From the NCBI GenBank assembly GCA_031979385.1, contig DALZEF010000005.1, positions 62,001-126,000 on the forward strand: a stretch of 64,000 nucleotides of DNA. The letters run 5' to 3'. Below, in pieces: positions 44,411 to 53,117 of this stretch; the first letter of the stretch is position 1, and each line of letters opens with the position of its first letter. The notes under the pieces were generated by a model. That model saw nothing but the letters and a program-made list of their open reading frames with translations, made no database searches and was not told where the DNA came from. A program made the position numbers and the translations under genes. The DNA comes from Timonella sp031979385 (lineage in GTDB: Bacteria > Actinomycetota > Actinomycetes > Actinomycetales > Cellulomonadaceae).

Positions 44411-45552
44411 AAGACCTCGGAGGCCTTGAAAAACTCTTTCCAGTCGCGTGACGAACGCGCTCGTTCACGCACAACGTTATCCACGTAGTGCTTCATCTTC
44501 CGAGTGTCTTCGTCTTCACCCTTGAGCACCACACCTGCTATCTGCTGCGCAATGTCGGTGGGCTGTACGGTTCCATTGCCAAAGTAGGTGGCGGACATTG
44601 ATGCCGCCACGGCAACGTTGACGGCCTCCGCCGTTGACATGACCGCACCTGGAACCTTGACGGGCGTGCCCTCTCCTGTGGCACCGTAACGTAGATCGGC
44701 AAACGTGGTCACCAGCAGGTTGAGTACATCGGGAGCAAGAGGCGGACGGTCAGCGCCGAGTTCGGTGTCCAGGGCTTTGACAATGAGTTCGGCCTCGTAC
44801 GCCCTGTCCTTGATGGGGTGCACAGTCTCGAAGTTGAATCGGCGTTTGAGCGCGGCGGACATCTCGTGTACGCCGCGGTCCTTGAGGTTTGCGGTTCCGA
44901 TCACGTTGAACCCAGGGGCAGCGGACACTCGATCAGAGAGTTCGGGAATCATGAGCTGCTTCTCGGAGAGGGTTGAGATCAGGGTGTCCTGAATCTCCGG
45001 AGCACACCGTGTGATCTCCTCGAATCGTGCGATCTTCCCCGCCACCATCGCCTGGTAGATCGGGGACGGAACGAGGGAACGTCTGCTTGGGCCCTCTGCG
45101 ATGAGCAGGGCATAGTTCCACGAGTAACGCACGTGATCCTCAGTGGTTCCCGCTGAACCTTGAACCATGAGAGTCGAGGTGCCGCTTATCGCGGCTGCCA
45201 ACAGCTCCGACAGCATCGACTTTGCGGTTCCCGGAGGGCCTACGAGCATGAGCCCCTGACGCCCCAGCAGCGATACGATGGCCCGGTCCACGAGTGGATC
45301 ATCGCCATAGAACTTCCGGGTGACCCCGGCTTCCTCGTGTCCGACGATAAACTCTCTGACCGCCTTCGGGCTGAGGTTCCAGCCGGGTGGCACGGCGCGC
45401 TCAAGCCCGACATCACGCTTGGCGAGCGCCTCGAGTTCATGAGCGAATCGGACTTCGGCCGGTGGTTTGAGTTCTTGTGCTACCGCCTGATCCGTCGCGA
45501 GTGCCCCTTCATCTGTCCCGCTGACATCGGTGCCGGTGGATGAGCGCGTCAT
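44401..45552 (-). CDS. MoxR-family AAA+ ATPase (YehL-like), copy B
   Basis: A 383-residue AAA+ ATPase, intact. Walker A is GPPGTAKS (105-112); Walker B, sensor 1 and arginine-finger regions are identical to copy A because the central 716 bp are the same. The N-terminal about 100 residues (Thr/Gly/Asp-rich lead, then PPGWNLSPKAVREFIVG) and the last about 25 residues differ. Its ATG directly abuts the stop codon of DUF4132 copy B (TAGATG). Its own DUF5682, VWA and SWIM partners have been lost, so it may work with those of set A or be without function. Confidence 0.92.
   Translation of the reverse strand: MTRSSTGTDVSGTDEGALATDQAVAQELKPPAEVRFAHELEALAKRDVGLERAVPPGWNLSPKAVREFIVGHEEAGVTRKFYGDDPLVDRAIVSLLGRQGLMLVGPPGTAKSMLSELLAAAISGTSTLMVQGSAGTTEDHVRYSWNYALLIAEGPSRRSLVPSPIYQAMVAGKIARFEEITRCAPEIQDTLISTLSEKQLMIPELSDRVSAAPGFNVIGTANLKDRGVHEMSAALKRRFNFETVHPIKDRAYEAELIVKALDTELGADRPPLAPDVLNLLVTTFADLRYGATGEGTPVKVPGAVMSTAEAVNVAVAASMSATYFGNGTVQPTDIAQQIAGVVLKGEDEDTRKMKHYVDNVVRERARSSRDWKEFFKASEVLWN
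44519..45234. repeat. 716-bp exact repeat shared by the two MoxR genes, copy B
   Basis: Partner of 37740-38455. The identity extends through third codon positions, which is out of keeping with the divergence of the adjoining DUF4132 genes and of the MoxR ends. Confidence 0.9.
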
Positions 45553-48500
45553 CTAGATTCCTGACTTGTCGCGGTACTTGGGGTCAAACGGGCCGAGCGC
45601 GGCAAGCGCCACATAGTCTGCATAGGCCTCTGCAATGAGAATTCTAGGGACATCCTTCAACTTCAGATCTTTACGCCCCCTGCTGAAGTACACCGATTCG
45701 GTTGCACACGGAATATTGTCCTCGGGGAGATAGGAACCCGTGAACTCCATACGCACTGTGATTCCCAGTTCGCTGTACTCCTTGGTGTACTCGCTGAACC
45801 ACCCGGCGTCTTCGGCCTGACCGCGACGATAACCGCGTTTTGTCGCCACACCACGGAAACTGAACGTGTCAGTCATATGCCCCTTGAGGTCTTCCAGTGA
45901 GTTCGCATCTTCGTTGTACTGCGGGACACTCGCACCAAACTGATCAAACAGTGCAGCGACCTCATAGTCGGACAGGTGTTCCTGCCACGCGGCTGCGTCT
46001 TCATCACTCATGAGCGCTCGGTGGGCAACGCTGACGAGCGCGCTGTCTGATAGCTCTATGGAGTCATCGTTCAGGTTTATCAGATCGCCGTCTTCTGTCG
46101 GACGGAACGTTTGAGTGGTTTCACCGTCTTGCGCAAGCCACACGAGTTTGCTGATGAGTTGACCAAGGATTGGATGCCTGCGCAGGTAGAGGGTCCAATC
46201 CTCGGCCTTCCAGGTCCGCTGGGCGCACATGGCCTCGTGTAGACGTGCCCTTTGAATCCCCAGAACCGCCTTGAGTTCCTTACGTGCTGCGGTCAGTGCC
46301 TTGCGTGATTCTCCTGCGAGTTCCTCATCATCACCGGCATTGGGCTTGGGCAGCGCCTTGATGACCTTGCCCGCGGGATTCGTCAACTCGATCGTGCCGG
46401 ATCCAGTCATGCGCCCGATGAACTCCCGCGAACCGAACGGCAGTCTGAGCAGGCCGTCTTCATCGAAACCAGCCGTGGGGATGGTCCTGTCCGCAAGTTC
46501 TGCGGGACTCCATCCTCGATCTTCCGCGACACGCGCAACGAGCGTGTTGGCAACTTCCTTGACGGTCCGCTGCGGGTGTTGTCGGGCAATGGCCATGAGC
46601 ACTTGCAGGGCGCCCTGCTGCCCATTGCCGTACAGCGCATACGTCAAGGCCTCGACCTGAGCGCGGCGGACTCGGTGTTCCTTGATATAGGACTGCACCA
46701 TCTGCCCAAGTTCGGTTCCTGGGATCGTCACGGAGAATCCGAGTAGACCCTTGTCTGCCTGGGCGCTACCCAGATAGGTGCTCTGGTGTTCGCGGAACAG
46801 TTGCTTGTGGAAGTCCTCAAGCGTCCAGCTCTCGTACGTGAGTTCCCACTCGTACGGCCCTTCTGGGCGTTTGCGACCTCGTTCCATTGATTGCTGGGCC
46901 CAGTCATATCGCTGCTGCGCGTGAGCCCGCGCATATTCGTGGCTGTCTTCCTCACTTGGGTGGGCCGTGTCCTGGGCGATCCATGCCTGCACGATGAATC
47001 GCCCGAGTTCTTCGGCATCATGGGGTTCCAGCAGGCCGAGGTATCGGGCGAGCAAACCTGACCCATCGGGGTTCTTGGTTCTATCCGCGAGCACGATCCA
47101 CGCCTTGATGAGGTCTCTATCCGCTACTTCGCCTCCACGCCAGTGGACCGTTGGCACAAGATCGAACGGCAGCCAGTCAAGCGACTTGGGCAGTTTGGCT
47201 CGAAGTACCTTGGTGGCTTCCGCTGCCAACCGTTCGGGCGATAGATACTTGCTCGTATCGCCTCCGCTGGCGTCAATCGCACTGAGCAGTCCGGCACGCA
47301 CAAGATCGCGTTTCTCCTTCTCCACCCGCTTTGTGAGTTCCGGGAGCACCGCGGGGTCTTTGATCGTTGCCAACCACTGCGCACACGACGCGGCTACTGC
47401 GCTCGTGCCCGAGTCGATTCCTTGAAGCGCAAGCGTGGCGGCCACAGGATGTCCTGTCAAGAGATGCTGTGCCTGCCTACGTGCGATGACGCCATCGCCG
47501 AGCGCGAATTTGGCGAGAATCTCAAGCACTGATTGTGGCAGCGCCGGAAAACTCTGAATGAGTTGATTGAGGTTTTTCTGTTCGTTGAGGTCTCCTGCGA
47601 ACCATCCTTCGAGCACCTGCGGATGTTCCACGAAAAACGGCCAGGCTCGTTCTACGTCAACTGCTCCTGCACGATACAGATTTGCGGCGTCGCTGAGATC
47701 CCTGCCGAATGCCCGAAGCGCATCGTAGATTGCTCGCAGATCCGCTTCCGGATCGACATGTTTCTGCAGTACCCATGGGTGGAAGTGACTGTCCGCGCTC
47801 GTCAGCAGAAGCGCCCCATACATCCCGATCGAACGCACTTGATACAGGAGCGGCCCGATTCCGATCGCCTTGACGAGAGTGTTTTTCTCTAGCGCTGTCC
47901 GTGGTTCATCTCCACGCAGAATCGCAATGAACTGATCAATATCACTGCCTTTGATCTTCTGAGCCTCAGTCCGCATTGAGCGCTGCCAGTGGTCGTCTCC
48001 CGAGCTGCTGCGTCGGCTCTCGACAAGTTTGTCGAGTTCCTTGCGCAAAGCGGTTTCGTCCACGGTTCTACGAATCGGCTCGTAGGGCGGAAGTTCTATG
48101 ACCTCAGGCTCTTTCACGAGGTCAACTGCATCTTGCCGCTGCTTTTTCTCTGCGGCGACCTTACTGACCTTGGCACCTGCCTCGATAGCCCGATCCAGTA
48201 GTTCACGGCCCTTCTCTGTCGTGACAAGGTGCTCCAGCAGTTCCTTCGCTCGCGCCGGGGCAACCGTCATGAGGGGTTGGTCGAGAACACCGAGTTGAAC
48301 CTCTAGGGGAAGGTCTCCCAGAACATCGAGCGCAGCGACACGAAGTCGCTTCGAACTGTCAATCGCATAACCACCAAGCACGCCACTCCACGCTTGAGCA
48401 GCCGCGCCGTTCTCCTTGAGCATCTTGAGCAGTTCTTCAAGCCCGTCGAGCGACAGTTCCTTACGTAGTGCCGCCCCATCGACCTCCGCCCCACGCGACG

Positions 48501-49218
48501 CAAGGAACTCGGAAACACCATGAAACTCCTGTGGTCTACTCATCCCCCACGAATAACCGCCTGACTCAAAGAGAAGGGCGACGAACTGCTCCGTGCTGAG
48601 TTCGGTGTCCTCGCTGTGCACGAGTCTCTCAATGAACCGAGGGGCGATACGGGAGCCGGCACCGAGATAGGACTTGGCCTCCTTGCCCTCAAGCGGTATG
48701 ACGGATGCGAAATCGTTCACGAGTGCATGGAGCCATGCGGGGATACTCGGCAGATCCCTGTTCGGCCCCTCGCCGACTGCGGCCATGATCCGACCGAAAC
48801 GTGCGATCCGCACTAGGTCAGGCTCGTTGAGGTAAAAACCGCGCCGCGCGCCGCGCACCTTCGCGATACCGTCGCGGTAGTCTTTCACACCCCAGGGTTT
48901 GAGTTTCTTTATGGTTTCCTCCGGGAAATCGACCCAGTACCGGGACTGGCCCGGTGCAGCGAGGAATCCCGTCAACGGTTCTGCTGGCTGCGACTCAACG
49001 TCAAGCAGCACCTCGGGTCCATCGCCAGAGTGCACGTAGTCAACAACTCTCCGGAACAGTTCGGGGTCGTATGCCTCAAGAGGGAAGAGCGCATGTGTGA
49101 GTTCTTTGCTCGGACCCGAGCGTCTACTCGATCCCTTGCCGGAGACCGGCTGGTCCAATCCTCCACTTTCTGTCGATTCCTTGACCTTCGACAGTGCGCT
49201 TTTGATCCTCTTGAGCAT
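45553..49218 (-). CDS. DUF4132-domain giant protein (YehI-like), copy B
   Basis: A 1221-residue cytoplasmic protein, full length and without frameshifts. It has the same layout as copy A: a charged N-terminus (LKRIKSALSKVKEST), a long helical repeat-like region, and the DUF4132 end with RTIPTAGFDEDGLLRLPFGSREFIGR, RLHEAMCAQRTWKAEDW, GYRRGQAEDAGWFSEYTKEY and ALGPFDPKYRDKSGI. Copies A and B are clearly homologous but well diverged, so the duplication is old or B arrived separately. It is followed without a gap by MoxR copy B. Its upstream side faces a truncated DUF488 remnant, which may mark the edge of an insertion. Confidence 0.9.
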   Translation of the reverse strand: MLKRIKSALSKVKESTESGGLDQPVSGKGSSRRSGPSKELTHALFPLEAYDPELFRRVVDYVHSGDGPEVLLDVESQPAEPLTGFLAAPGQSRYWVDFPEETIKKLKPWGVKDYRDGIAKVRGARRGFYLNEPDLVRIARFGRIMAAVGEGPNRDLPSIPAWLHALVNDFASVIPLEGKEAKSYLGAGSRIAPRFIERLVHSEDTELSTEQFVALLFESGGYSWGMSRPQEFHGVSEFLASRGAEVDGAALRKELSLDGLEELLKMLKENGAAAQAWSGVLGGYAIDSSKRLRVAALDVLGDLPLEVQLGVLDQPLMTVAPARAKELLEHLVTTEKGRELLDRAIEAGAKVSKVAAEKKQRQDAVDLVKEPEVIELPPYEPIRRTVDETALRKELDKLVESRRSSSGDDHWQRSMRTEAQKIKGSDIDQFIAILRGDEPRTALEKNTLVKAIGIGPLLYQVRSIGMYGALLLTSADSHFHPWVLQKHVDPEADLRAIYDALRAFGRDLSDAANLYRAGAVDVERAWPFFVEHPQVLEGWFAGDLNEQKNLNQLIQSFPALPQSVLEILAKFALGDGVIARRQAQHLLTGHPVAATLALQGIDSGTSAVAASCAQWLATIKDPAVLPELTKRVEKEKRDLVRAGLLSAIDASGGDTSKYLSPERLAAEATKVLRAKLPKSLDWLPFDLVPTVHWRGGEVADRDLIKAWIVLADRTKNPDGSGLLARYLGLLEPHDAEELGRFIVQAWIAQDTAHPSEEDSHEYARAHAQQRYDWAQQSMERGRKRPEGPYEWELTYESWTLEDFHKQLFREHQSTYLGSAQADKGLLGFSVTIPGTELGQMVQSYIKEHRVRRAQVEALTYALYGNGQQGALQVLMAIARQHPQRTVKEVANTLVARVAEDRGWSPAELADRTIPTAGFDEDGLLRLPFGSREFIGRMTGSGTIELTNPAGKVIKALPKPNAGDDEELAGESRKALTAARKELKAVLGIQRARLHEAMCAQRTWKAEDWTLYLRRHPILGQLISKLVWLAQDGETTQTFRPTEDGDLINLNDDSIELSDSALVSVAHRALMSDEDAAAWQEHLSDYEVAALFDQFGASVPQYNEDANSLEDLKGHMTDTFSFRGVATKRGYRRGQAEDAGWFSEYTKEYSELGITVRMEFTGSYLPEDNIPCATESVYFSRGRKDLKLKDVPRILIAEAYADYVALAALGPFDPKYRDKSGI

Positions 49219-49383
49219 CTGGCCTCCACAGTGCGGCGTGATTCACGTGAGATGGCAACCAGAAGGCTCTTCATCTCAGCTGGGATCAGCCTATATCGAG
49301 CCTCCGACACTCGTAACCAGTGCGTCTCATTTTCCGATGGGGTACACCATCTCGATGACCTGTAGCGACACTCCCACAGACCA

Positions 49384-49515
49384 CTAGGAGATTGTTCCGT
49401 GACCCGCCCGTTCCCTGCTGACGCCGCGCGGCCACAGCCGGTCTATGAGCACCCGGAATCCATCCTTGTCAGTGGGAGCGTCGTAGATACGTTTCATCTG
49501 AAGTTTCGCCATCAT
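49384..49515 (-). pseudogene. Truncated DUF488-family gene remnant (N-terminal 43 codons)
   Basis: The minus strand from the ATG at 49515 reads MMAKLQMKRIYDAP, then DGFRVLIDRLWPRGVSRERA, the characteristic N-terminus of DUF488 proteins (usually about 115-120 residues), and stops at TAG (49384-49386) soon after the homology ends. The typical continuation (W-K-x-LAPS) is absent in all frames nearby. It lies in the 387-bp gap 49219-49605, in which I see nothing else. Confidence 0.7.
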
Positions 49516-49605
49516 TCCGCCCTGATTCATCGCCGCTGATAAGGTCTCTTGAGCCGCCTTGATAGGCTTCCCGCAAAGTTATACGAGCCACATTAAGAAG
49601 ACACT

Positions 49606-50208
49606 GTGAAGCACTTACACCTCATCCGTCACGGTCAGATTTCCTCAAACGTCACGGGTGCGCTCGACACCGCGATACCCGGCCCATCACTCACGCCGAC
49701 TGGTCACGACCAGGCGCTGGCCCTCGTCGAAAATTTTTCACACGTGAAACTAGACTCGGTGTGGGCATCGACTGCACTGCGCACCCAACAAACCGCAGCA
49801 CCACTTGCGCAGTCCAAGGGTCTGGAGATCAACGTGCTGGACGGCTTCCGAGAGATTTCAGCGGGAGATCTGGAGATGAGCACGAAGCCTGCTGACCGGG
49901 CCGCATATCAGAGCACCATCACACGATGGATCCTTGGTGATCTCGACGTGCGCTTGGCCAACGGGACCAATGGACACGAAGTGTTAGAACGGTTCATAGC
50001 AGCGCTCGACGAGGTCTCCTCAACAGGTGCCGAGAACGTCGCAGTCGTGGCACACGGAGCGCTCATCTCATTGTGGTCCGGGGTGCAGTGCAAGAATCTC
50101 ACCGAGGAATTGTTCGCGCAGTATCCCGTGGTGAACACGGGCGTTGTCTCAATGGAGCCTTCGGGCACCAGCTGGCGCGCCACGAGTTGGATGGGCGTTG
50201 CGCTGTAG
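49606..50208 (+). CDS. Histidine phosphatase family protein (phosphoglycerate mutase-like)
   Basis: A 200-residue cytoplasmic phosphatase of the RHG superfamily. The catalytic motif LIRHGQ (residues 6-11) holds the phosphorylated histidine. The second-half conserved residues are in ALRTQQTA, GFREISAGDLEM and the late VVAHGALISLW, where the second catalytic histidine lies. The substrate is not predictable; broad sugar-phosphate phosphatase activity is common in such proteins. The start is GTG at 49606 with only a weak AAGAAG upstream. It stands alone, convergent with the amino-sugar operon. Confidence 0.9.
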   Translation: MKHLHLIRHGQISSNVTGALDTAIPGPSLTPTGHDQALALVENFSHVKLDSVWASTALRTQQTAAPLAQSKGLEINVLDGFREISAGDLEMSTKPADRAAYQSTITRWILGDLDVRLANGTNGHEVLERFIAALDEVSSTGAENVAVVAHGALISLWSGVQCKNLTEELFAQYPVVNTGVVSMEPSGTSWRATSWMGVAL

Positions 50209-50354
50209 CGCAGCCTGCTTGCCGACGAATAACGCAGTCGAGCTCCTCCTTCCGACCCAGCCCTGCTGAGTCGGGAGGGGGCAGGGAACGATGTTGCCGA
50301 ATCGTCGCCAATCTGGTTGCCACCGCAAAACACGCTCACGCTGGGCATTCAAAA

Positions 50355-50401
50355 GCGGAAGGTCCGCACTCATGGGGTGCAGACCTTCCGCGGACACGTC
50401 A
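50355..50401. terminator. Strong hairpin between convergent genes
   Basis: Arms GCGGAAGGTC (50355-50364) and GACCTTCCGC (50392-50401) with an inner GCAC/GTGC stem. AAAA precedes it, so transcripts from the amino-sugar operon (minus strand) meet a short T-run. A second inverted pair, CACGTCACG and CGTGACGTG, follows within 50 bases. Confidence 0.75.
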
Positions 50402-50453
50402 CGTTGAGCATTCGCACCCCGAACTAGCGCCAATACCTTCCGTGACGTGAGCT

Positions 50454-51422
50454 TTAGAGCAGCCGGTCAAGTGTCAACAGTGCAACACCCAAGGTTCCGG
50501 CTCGAGGTCCCAGTTCAGCCAGCACGACCTCTGGCACTTGGAGAACCTTGGCCATCTCCTTCAAGTGCATCGACACCGCATCGGTCAGTACCTCGCCTGC
50601 GGCCGAAAGCCCGCCGCCAAGGACAATACGGCTTGGTCCAGTGACCATCGCGGCGCTCAGCAGGCCATGCGCGAGGTAGCGGGTGGCCAGATCCCAGGCC
50701 TCGCGGGCTGTCGGATCATGCGGCAGGGCATCGACGAGATCCTTTGAGGTCTTACCCTCTGGACCTTCTGGGTCCACGCCCAGATGCTCGCTATAGATGC
50801 GACCAAAGGCGCTGGCAGAACAGTACATCTCGAAACAACCACGCTGTCCACAGGCACACTCAAGGCCATCAAGGACGATAGGCATGTGGCCGATCTCCCC
50901 CGCTGGCTGACGTGCGCCGTGTAACATGCCACCGCGAATCAGTTTGTCATTCGAGACAATCGTCGCCGCAATCCCGGTGCCCAGGAACACCGCAAGTGTG
51001 TCCGGCGCACCGCATCCGGCCCCCAGCCGTTGCTCCCCAATCCCCGCTGCAGTCACATCGTGGCACAGATACACGGGGAGCCCGAGGGCATCGGTCAGTT
51101 CCTGTGCGACCGGGCGGTTGACCCACCCGAGGTTGGCGGCAAGCCTGACCACTCCAGTCTCATCGTCATGAATGCCCGGAACCCCAACGCCGATTGCCTC
51201 TACCTGCTCGCGTCCCTGCTCACCGAGTTGATCCAGCAGGCCGCGCACCAAACCAACAATCGTGGCCAGGACTGCGTCGCCGTCTCCTGCCGGAGTCGGC
51301 AAACTGGCCCGCGCAATCGGCGTGCCCAACGCCCCCTCAGCCCATGGAAGCACTTCACCGCGGCTGTTGGTACCACCGATATCAAGTGCCACCACAAGCG
51401 GGTTAGTCTCCATTTTGACCAT
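50454..51422 (-). CDS. ROK-family sugar kinase, probably N-acetylglucosamine kinase
   Basis: It phosphorylates a hexose, here most likely GlcNAc to GlcNAc-6-phosphate. ATP motif LDIGGTNSRGEV lies at the N-terminus; GEIGHMPI followed by the zinc-binding ROK signature CACGQRGCFE lies in the middle; and the second ATP-binding LGGGLSAAGEVL near the end. There is no N-terminal helix-turn-helix, which separates it from the ROK repressor in the same operon. About 322 residues, normal length. The start is uncertain among GTG 51434, ATG 51422 and ATG 51413; CGGAG stands before the first two. It is the last gene after nagB; substrate assignment rests on context. Confidence 0.87.
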   Translation of the reverse strand: MVKMETNPLVVALDIGGTNSRGEVLPWAEGALGTPIARASLPTPAGDGDAVLATIVGLVRGLLDQLGEQGREQVEAIGVGVPGIHDDETGVVRLAANLGWVNRPVAQELTDALGLPVYLCHDVTAAGIGEQRLGAGCGAPDTLAVFLGTGIAATIVSNDKLIRGGMLHGARQPAGEIGHMPIVLDGLECACGQRGCFEMYCSASAFGRIYSEHLGVDPEGPEGKTSKDLVDALPHDPTAREAWDLATRYLAHGLLSAAMVTGPSRIVLGGGLSAAGEVLTDAVSMHLKEMAKVLQVPEVVLAELGPRAGTLGVALLTLDRLL

Positions 51423-51444
51423 GTCTTGCACCACTCCGGTTATG

Positions 51445-52191
51445 TCAGTTGCTTGCAGCGGGGATTAGTTTGCTGCTAGCCGCCGGATCCAGCACAACCG
51501 TTACGTCGGCGTGCCTCTGCAGCAGCGAGGCTGGCCACCGTTGGGACACCTCCCCGTGCACCATCGCCTTAACCGCGTCGGCTTTGCCTTCGCCGCTTGC
51601 AATCAAGACGATCTTGCGGGCTTTCATAATTGTGGCAAGGCCCTGAGTCATTGCGTGGGTGGGAACCTGGTCAAGCGAATCGAAGAACCGTGCATTGTCG
51701 AGACGAGTCTGTTCCGTCAGTTCTTCCATTCGAGTGACCGAGTCAAACGATGATCCCGGCTCGTTGAATGCGATATGGCCGTTCGAACCGATGCCAAGAA
51801 TCTGTACGTCGACGCCGCCCGCCTCTGCAATCGCAGCCTCATAGCGCTCCCCCGATGTCGCAACACCGTCGGCTGAGGCGTCAGGAGAATTCACGCGGGA
51901 GTCATCGATGTCTATATGGCGTGTGAACTCGTTGCGGATAACCTCATAGTACGACTCTGGGTGCCCCTTCGGGAGACCCACGTATTCATCGAGGGTGAAA
52001 GCACTGCAATGCGCGAAGGACAAGCCTTCCTCGCGGTGGCGACGGATCAGCTCCTGGTAGATGGGCAGGGGCGAGGACCCCGTTGCGAGGCCAAGAACAG
52101 GGTTCGTTGTGCTGCGTACAACCTGCTCGATGATGTCTGCGGCGAGACGTGCCTGTTCGTCTCGCGTTTCCTTGGTGAAGATCTCCACCTT
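51445..52191 (-). CDS. nagB: Glucosamine-6-phosphate deaminase NagB
   Basis: It converts glucosamine-6-phosphate to fructose-6-phosphate and ammonia, the last step of the amino-sugar pathway. The 248-residue protein has the family motifs LGLATGSSPLPIY, FTLDEYVGL (catalytic aspartate), GIGSNGHIAFNEPGS and the catalytic histidine region. I start it at the GTG at 52191, preceded by AAAGGA six bases away and giving the normal N-terminus MEIFTKETRDEQARLAA; a longer reading to 52215 has no such support. It lies between the permease genes and the ROK kinase gene. Confidence 0.95.
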   Translation of the reverse strand, partial: KVEIFTKETRDEQARLAADIIEQVVRSTTNPVLGLATGSSPLPIYQELIRRHREEGLSFAHCSAFTLDEYVGLPKGHPESYYEVIRNEFTRHIDIDDSRVNSPDASADGVATSGERYEAAIAEAGGVDVQILGIGSNGHIAFNEPGSSFDSVTRMEELTEQTRLDNARFFDSLDQVPTHAMTQGLATIMKARKIVLIASGEGKADAVKAMVHGEVSQRWPASLLQRHADVTVVLDPAASSKLIPAASN

Positions 52192-52298
52192 TATTCCTTT
52201 CACAAAGATCACCAACGTGACCTGGTGTTTAGTTCGCGGTGCGACGCTCTGTATTCGAGGGTGCGAAGCGCCGCACCACGGCTAAGTAACGGAGCGCT

Positions 52299-53117
52299 CT
52301 ATCCCTTCACGGCACCTGAGACGAGACCAGAGGTCATACGTCCCTGGACGAACATGAAGAAGACGATGACCGGCAGTGCCACGAGTACGGCACCGGCCAT
52401 CACTGCGGGCCAGTCGACAGCCTGGTTTGTCTGAACGGCAAGTCCACGAAGCCACAGCGGCAGAGTCGTGTTGGACGGGCTCATCACAACTGTTGCGAGC
52501 GTGAACTCGTTCCACGCCTGGAGAAAGGCGTAAACACCGGATGCCACGAGACCTGGGGCAAGTAGCGGGAAGGTGATCCTGAAAAACGCTCCCGTCGGTG
52601 TGCAGCCGTCGATCTGAGCAGCCTGCTCAAGGTCGCGTGGAACGCCGTCCACAAAGCCACGAAGCATCCACACCGTAAACGGTAGGACCGCTGCGACGTA
52701 CACGATTGACAGACCTGCAACCGAGTTCAGCACGCCCCATCCCTGCAGCATCTTGTACTGCGAGATGAAGAGAGCCTCCGCTGGAATCATCTGCACGATC
52801 AGAATCGTGAGGATGAAGCCCTTGCGTCCCAGGAACTTGAAACGCGAGACCGCCAGCGCAGCCAGGAACGCGAACAGAAGCGCTACCAACACAACGACGA
52901 GTGTGACGGAAAGACTAAGCCGCAACGACGACCAGAAGCTTTCGTCCACCACGCGTTCGTAAGCGGAGAAATCTCCTCCGAGGGGGAGGAACGATGGGTT
53001 GGAGGTACGGGCCCTGGACATTGGAAGCATCGAAGTATTGAACATCCAATAGACCGGGAAGAACCAGAATACTGCCAGGACAATTGCTAGCGCGCTGAGC
53101 GCTCTACGGCGAATCAT
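52299..53117 (-). CDS. Sugar ABC transporter permease (MalG-like), probable GlcNAc/chitobiose importer
   Basis: A 272-residue inner membrane subunit with six predicted helices and the EAA loop VPRDLEQAAQIDGCTPTGAFFRITFPLLAPG. It starts with ATG at 53117, overlapping the partner permease stop codon by four bases. With the MalF-like permease and the binding lipoprotein it forms a CUT1-type importer. No ATPase gene is present in the cluster; a shared MsiK-type ATPase encoded elsewhere is expected, as in other actinobacterial sugar systems. A 107-bp gap with a weak GC hairpin separates it from nagB. Confidence 0.93.
   Translation of the reverse strand: MIRRRALSALAIVLAVFWFFPVYWMFNTSMLPMSRARTSNPSFLPLGGDFSAYERVVDESFWSSLRLSLSVTLVVVLVALLFAFLAALAVSRFKFLGRKGFILTILIVQMIPAEALFISQYKMLQGWGVLNSVAGLSIVYVAAVLPFTVWMLRGFVDGVPRDLEQAAQIDGCTPTGAFFRITFPLLAPGLVASGVYAFLQAWNEFTLATVVMSPSNTTLPLWLRGLAVQTNQAVDWPAVMAGAVLVALPVIVFFMFVQGRMTSGLVSGAVKG

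Noticed and set aside
49736..49749. parS-like palindrome TTTCACACGTGAAA
   Set aside because: It has two extra central bases compared with the parS consensus TGTTTCACGTGAAACA and lies inside the histidine phosphatase gene; similar half-matches at about 797, 59342 and 62916 are also inexact, and no parAB genes are near.
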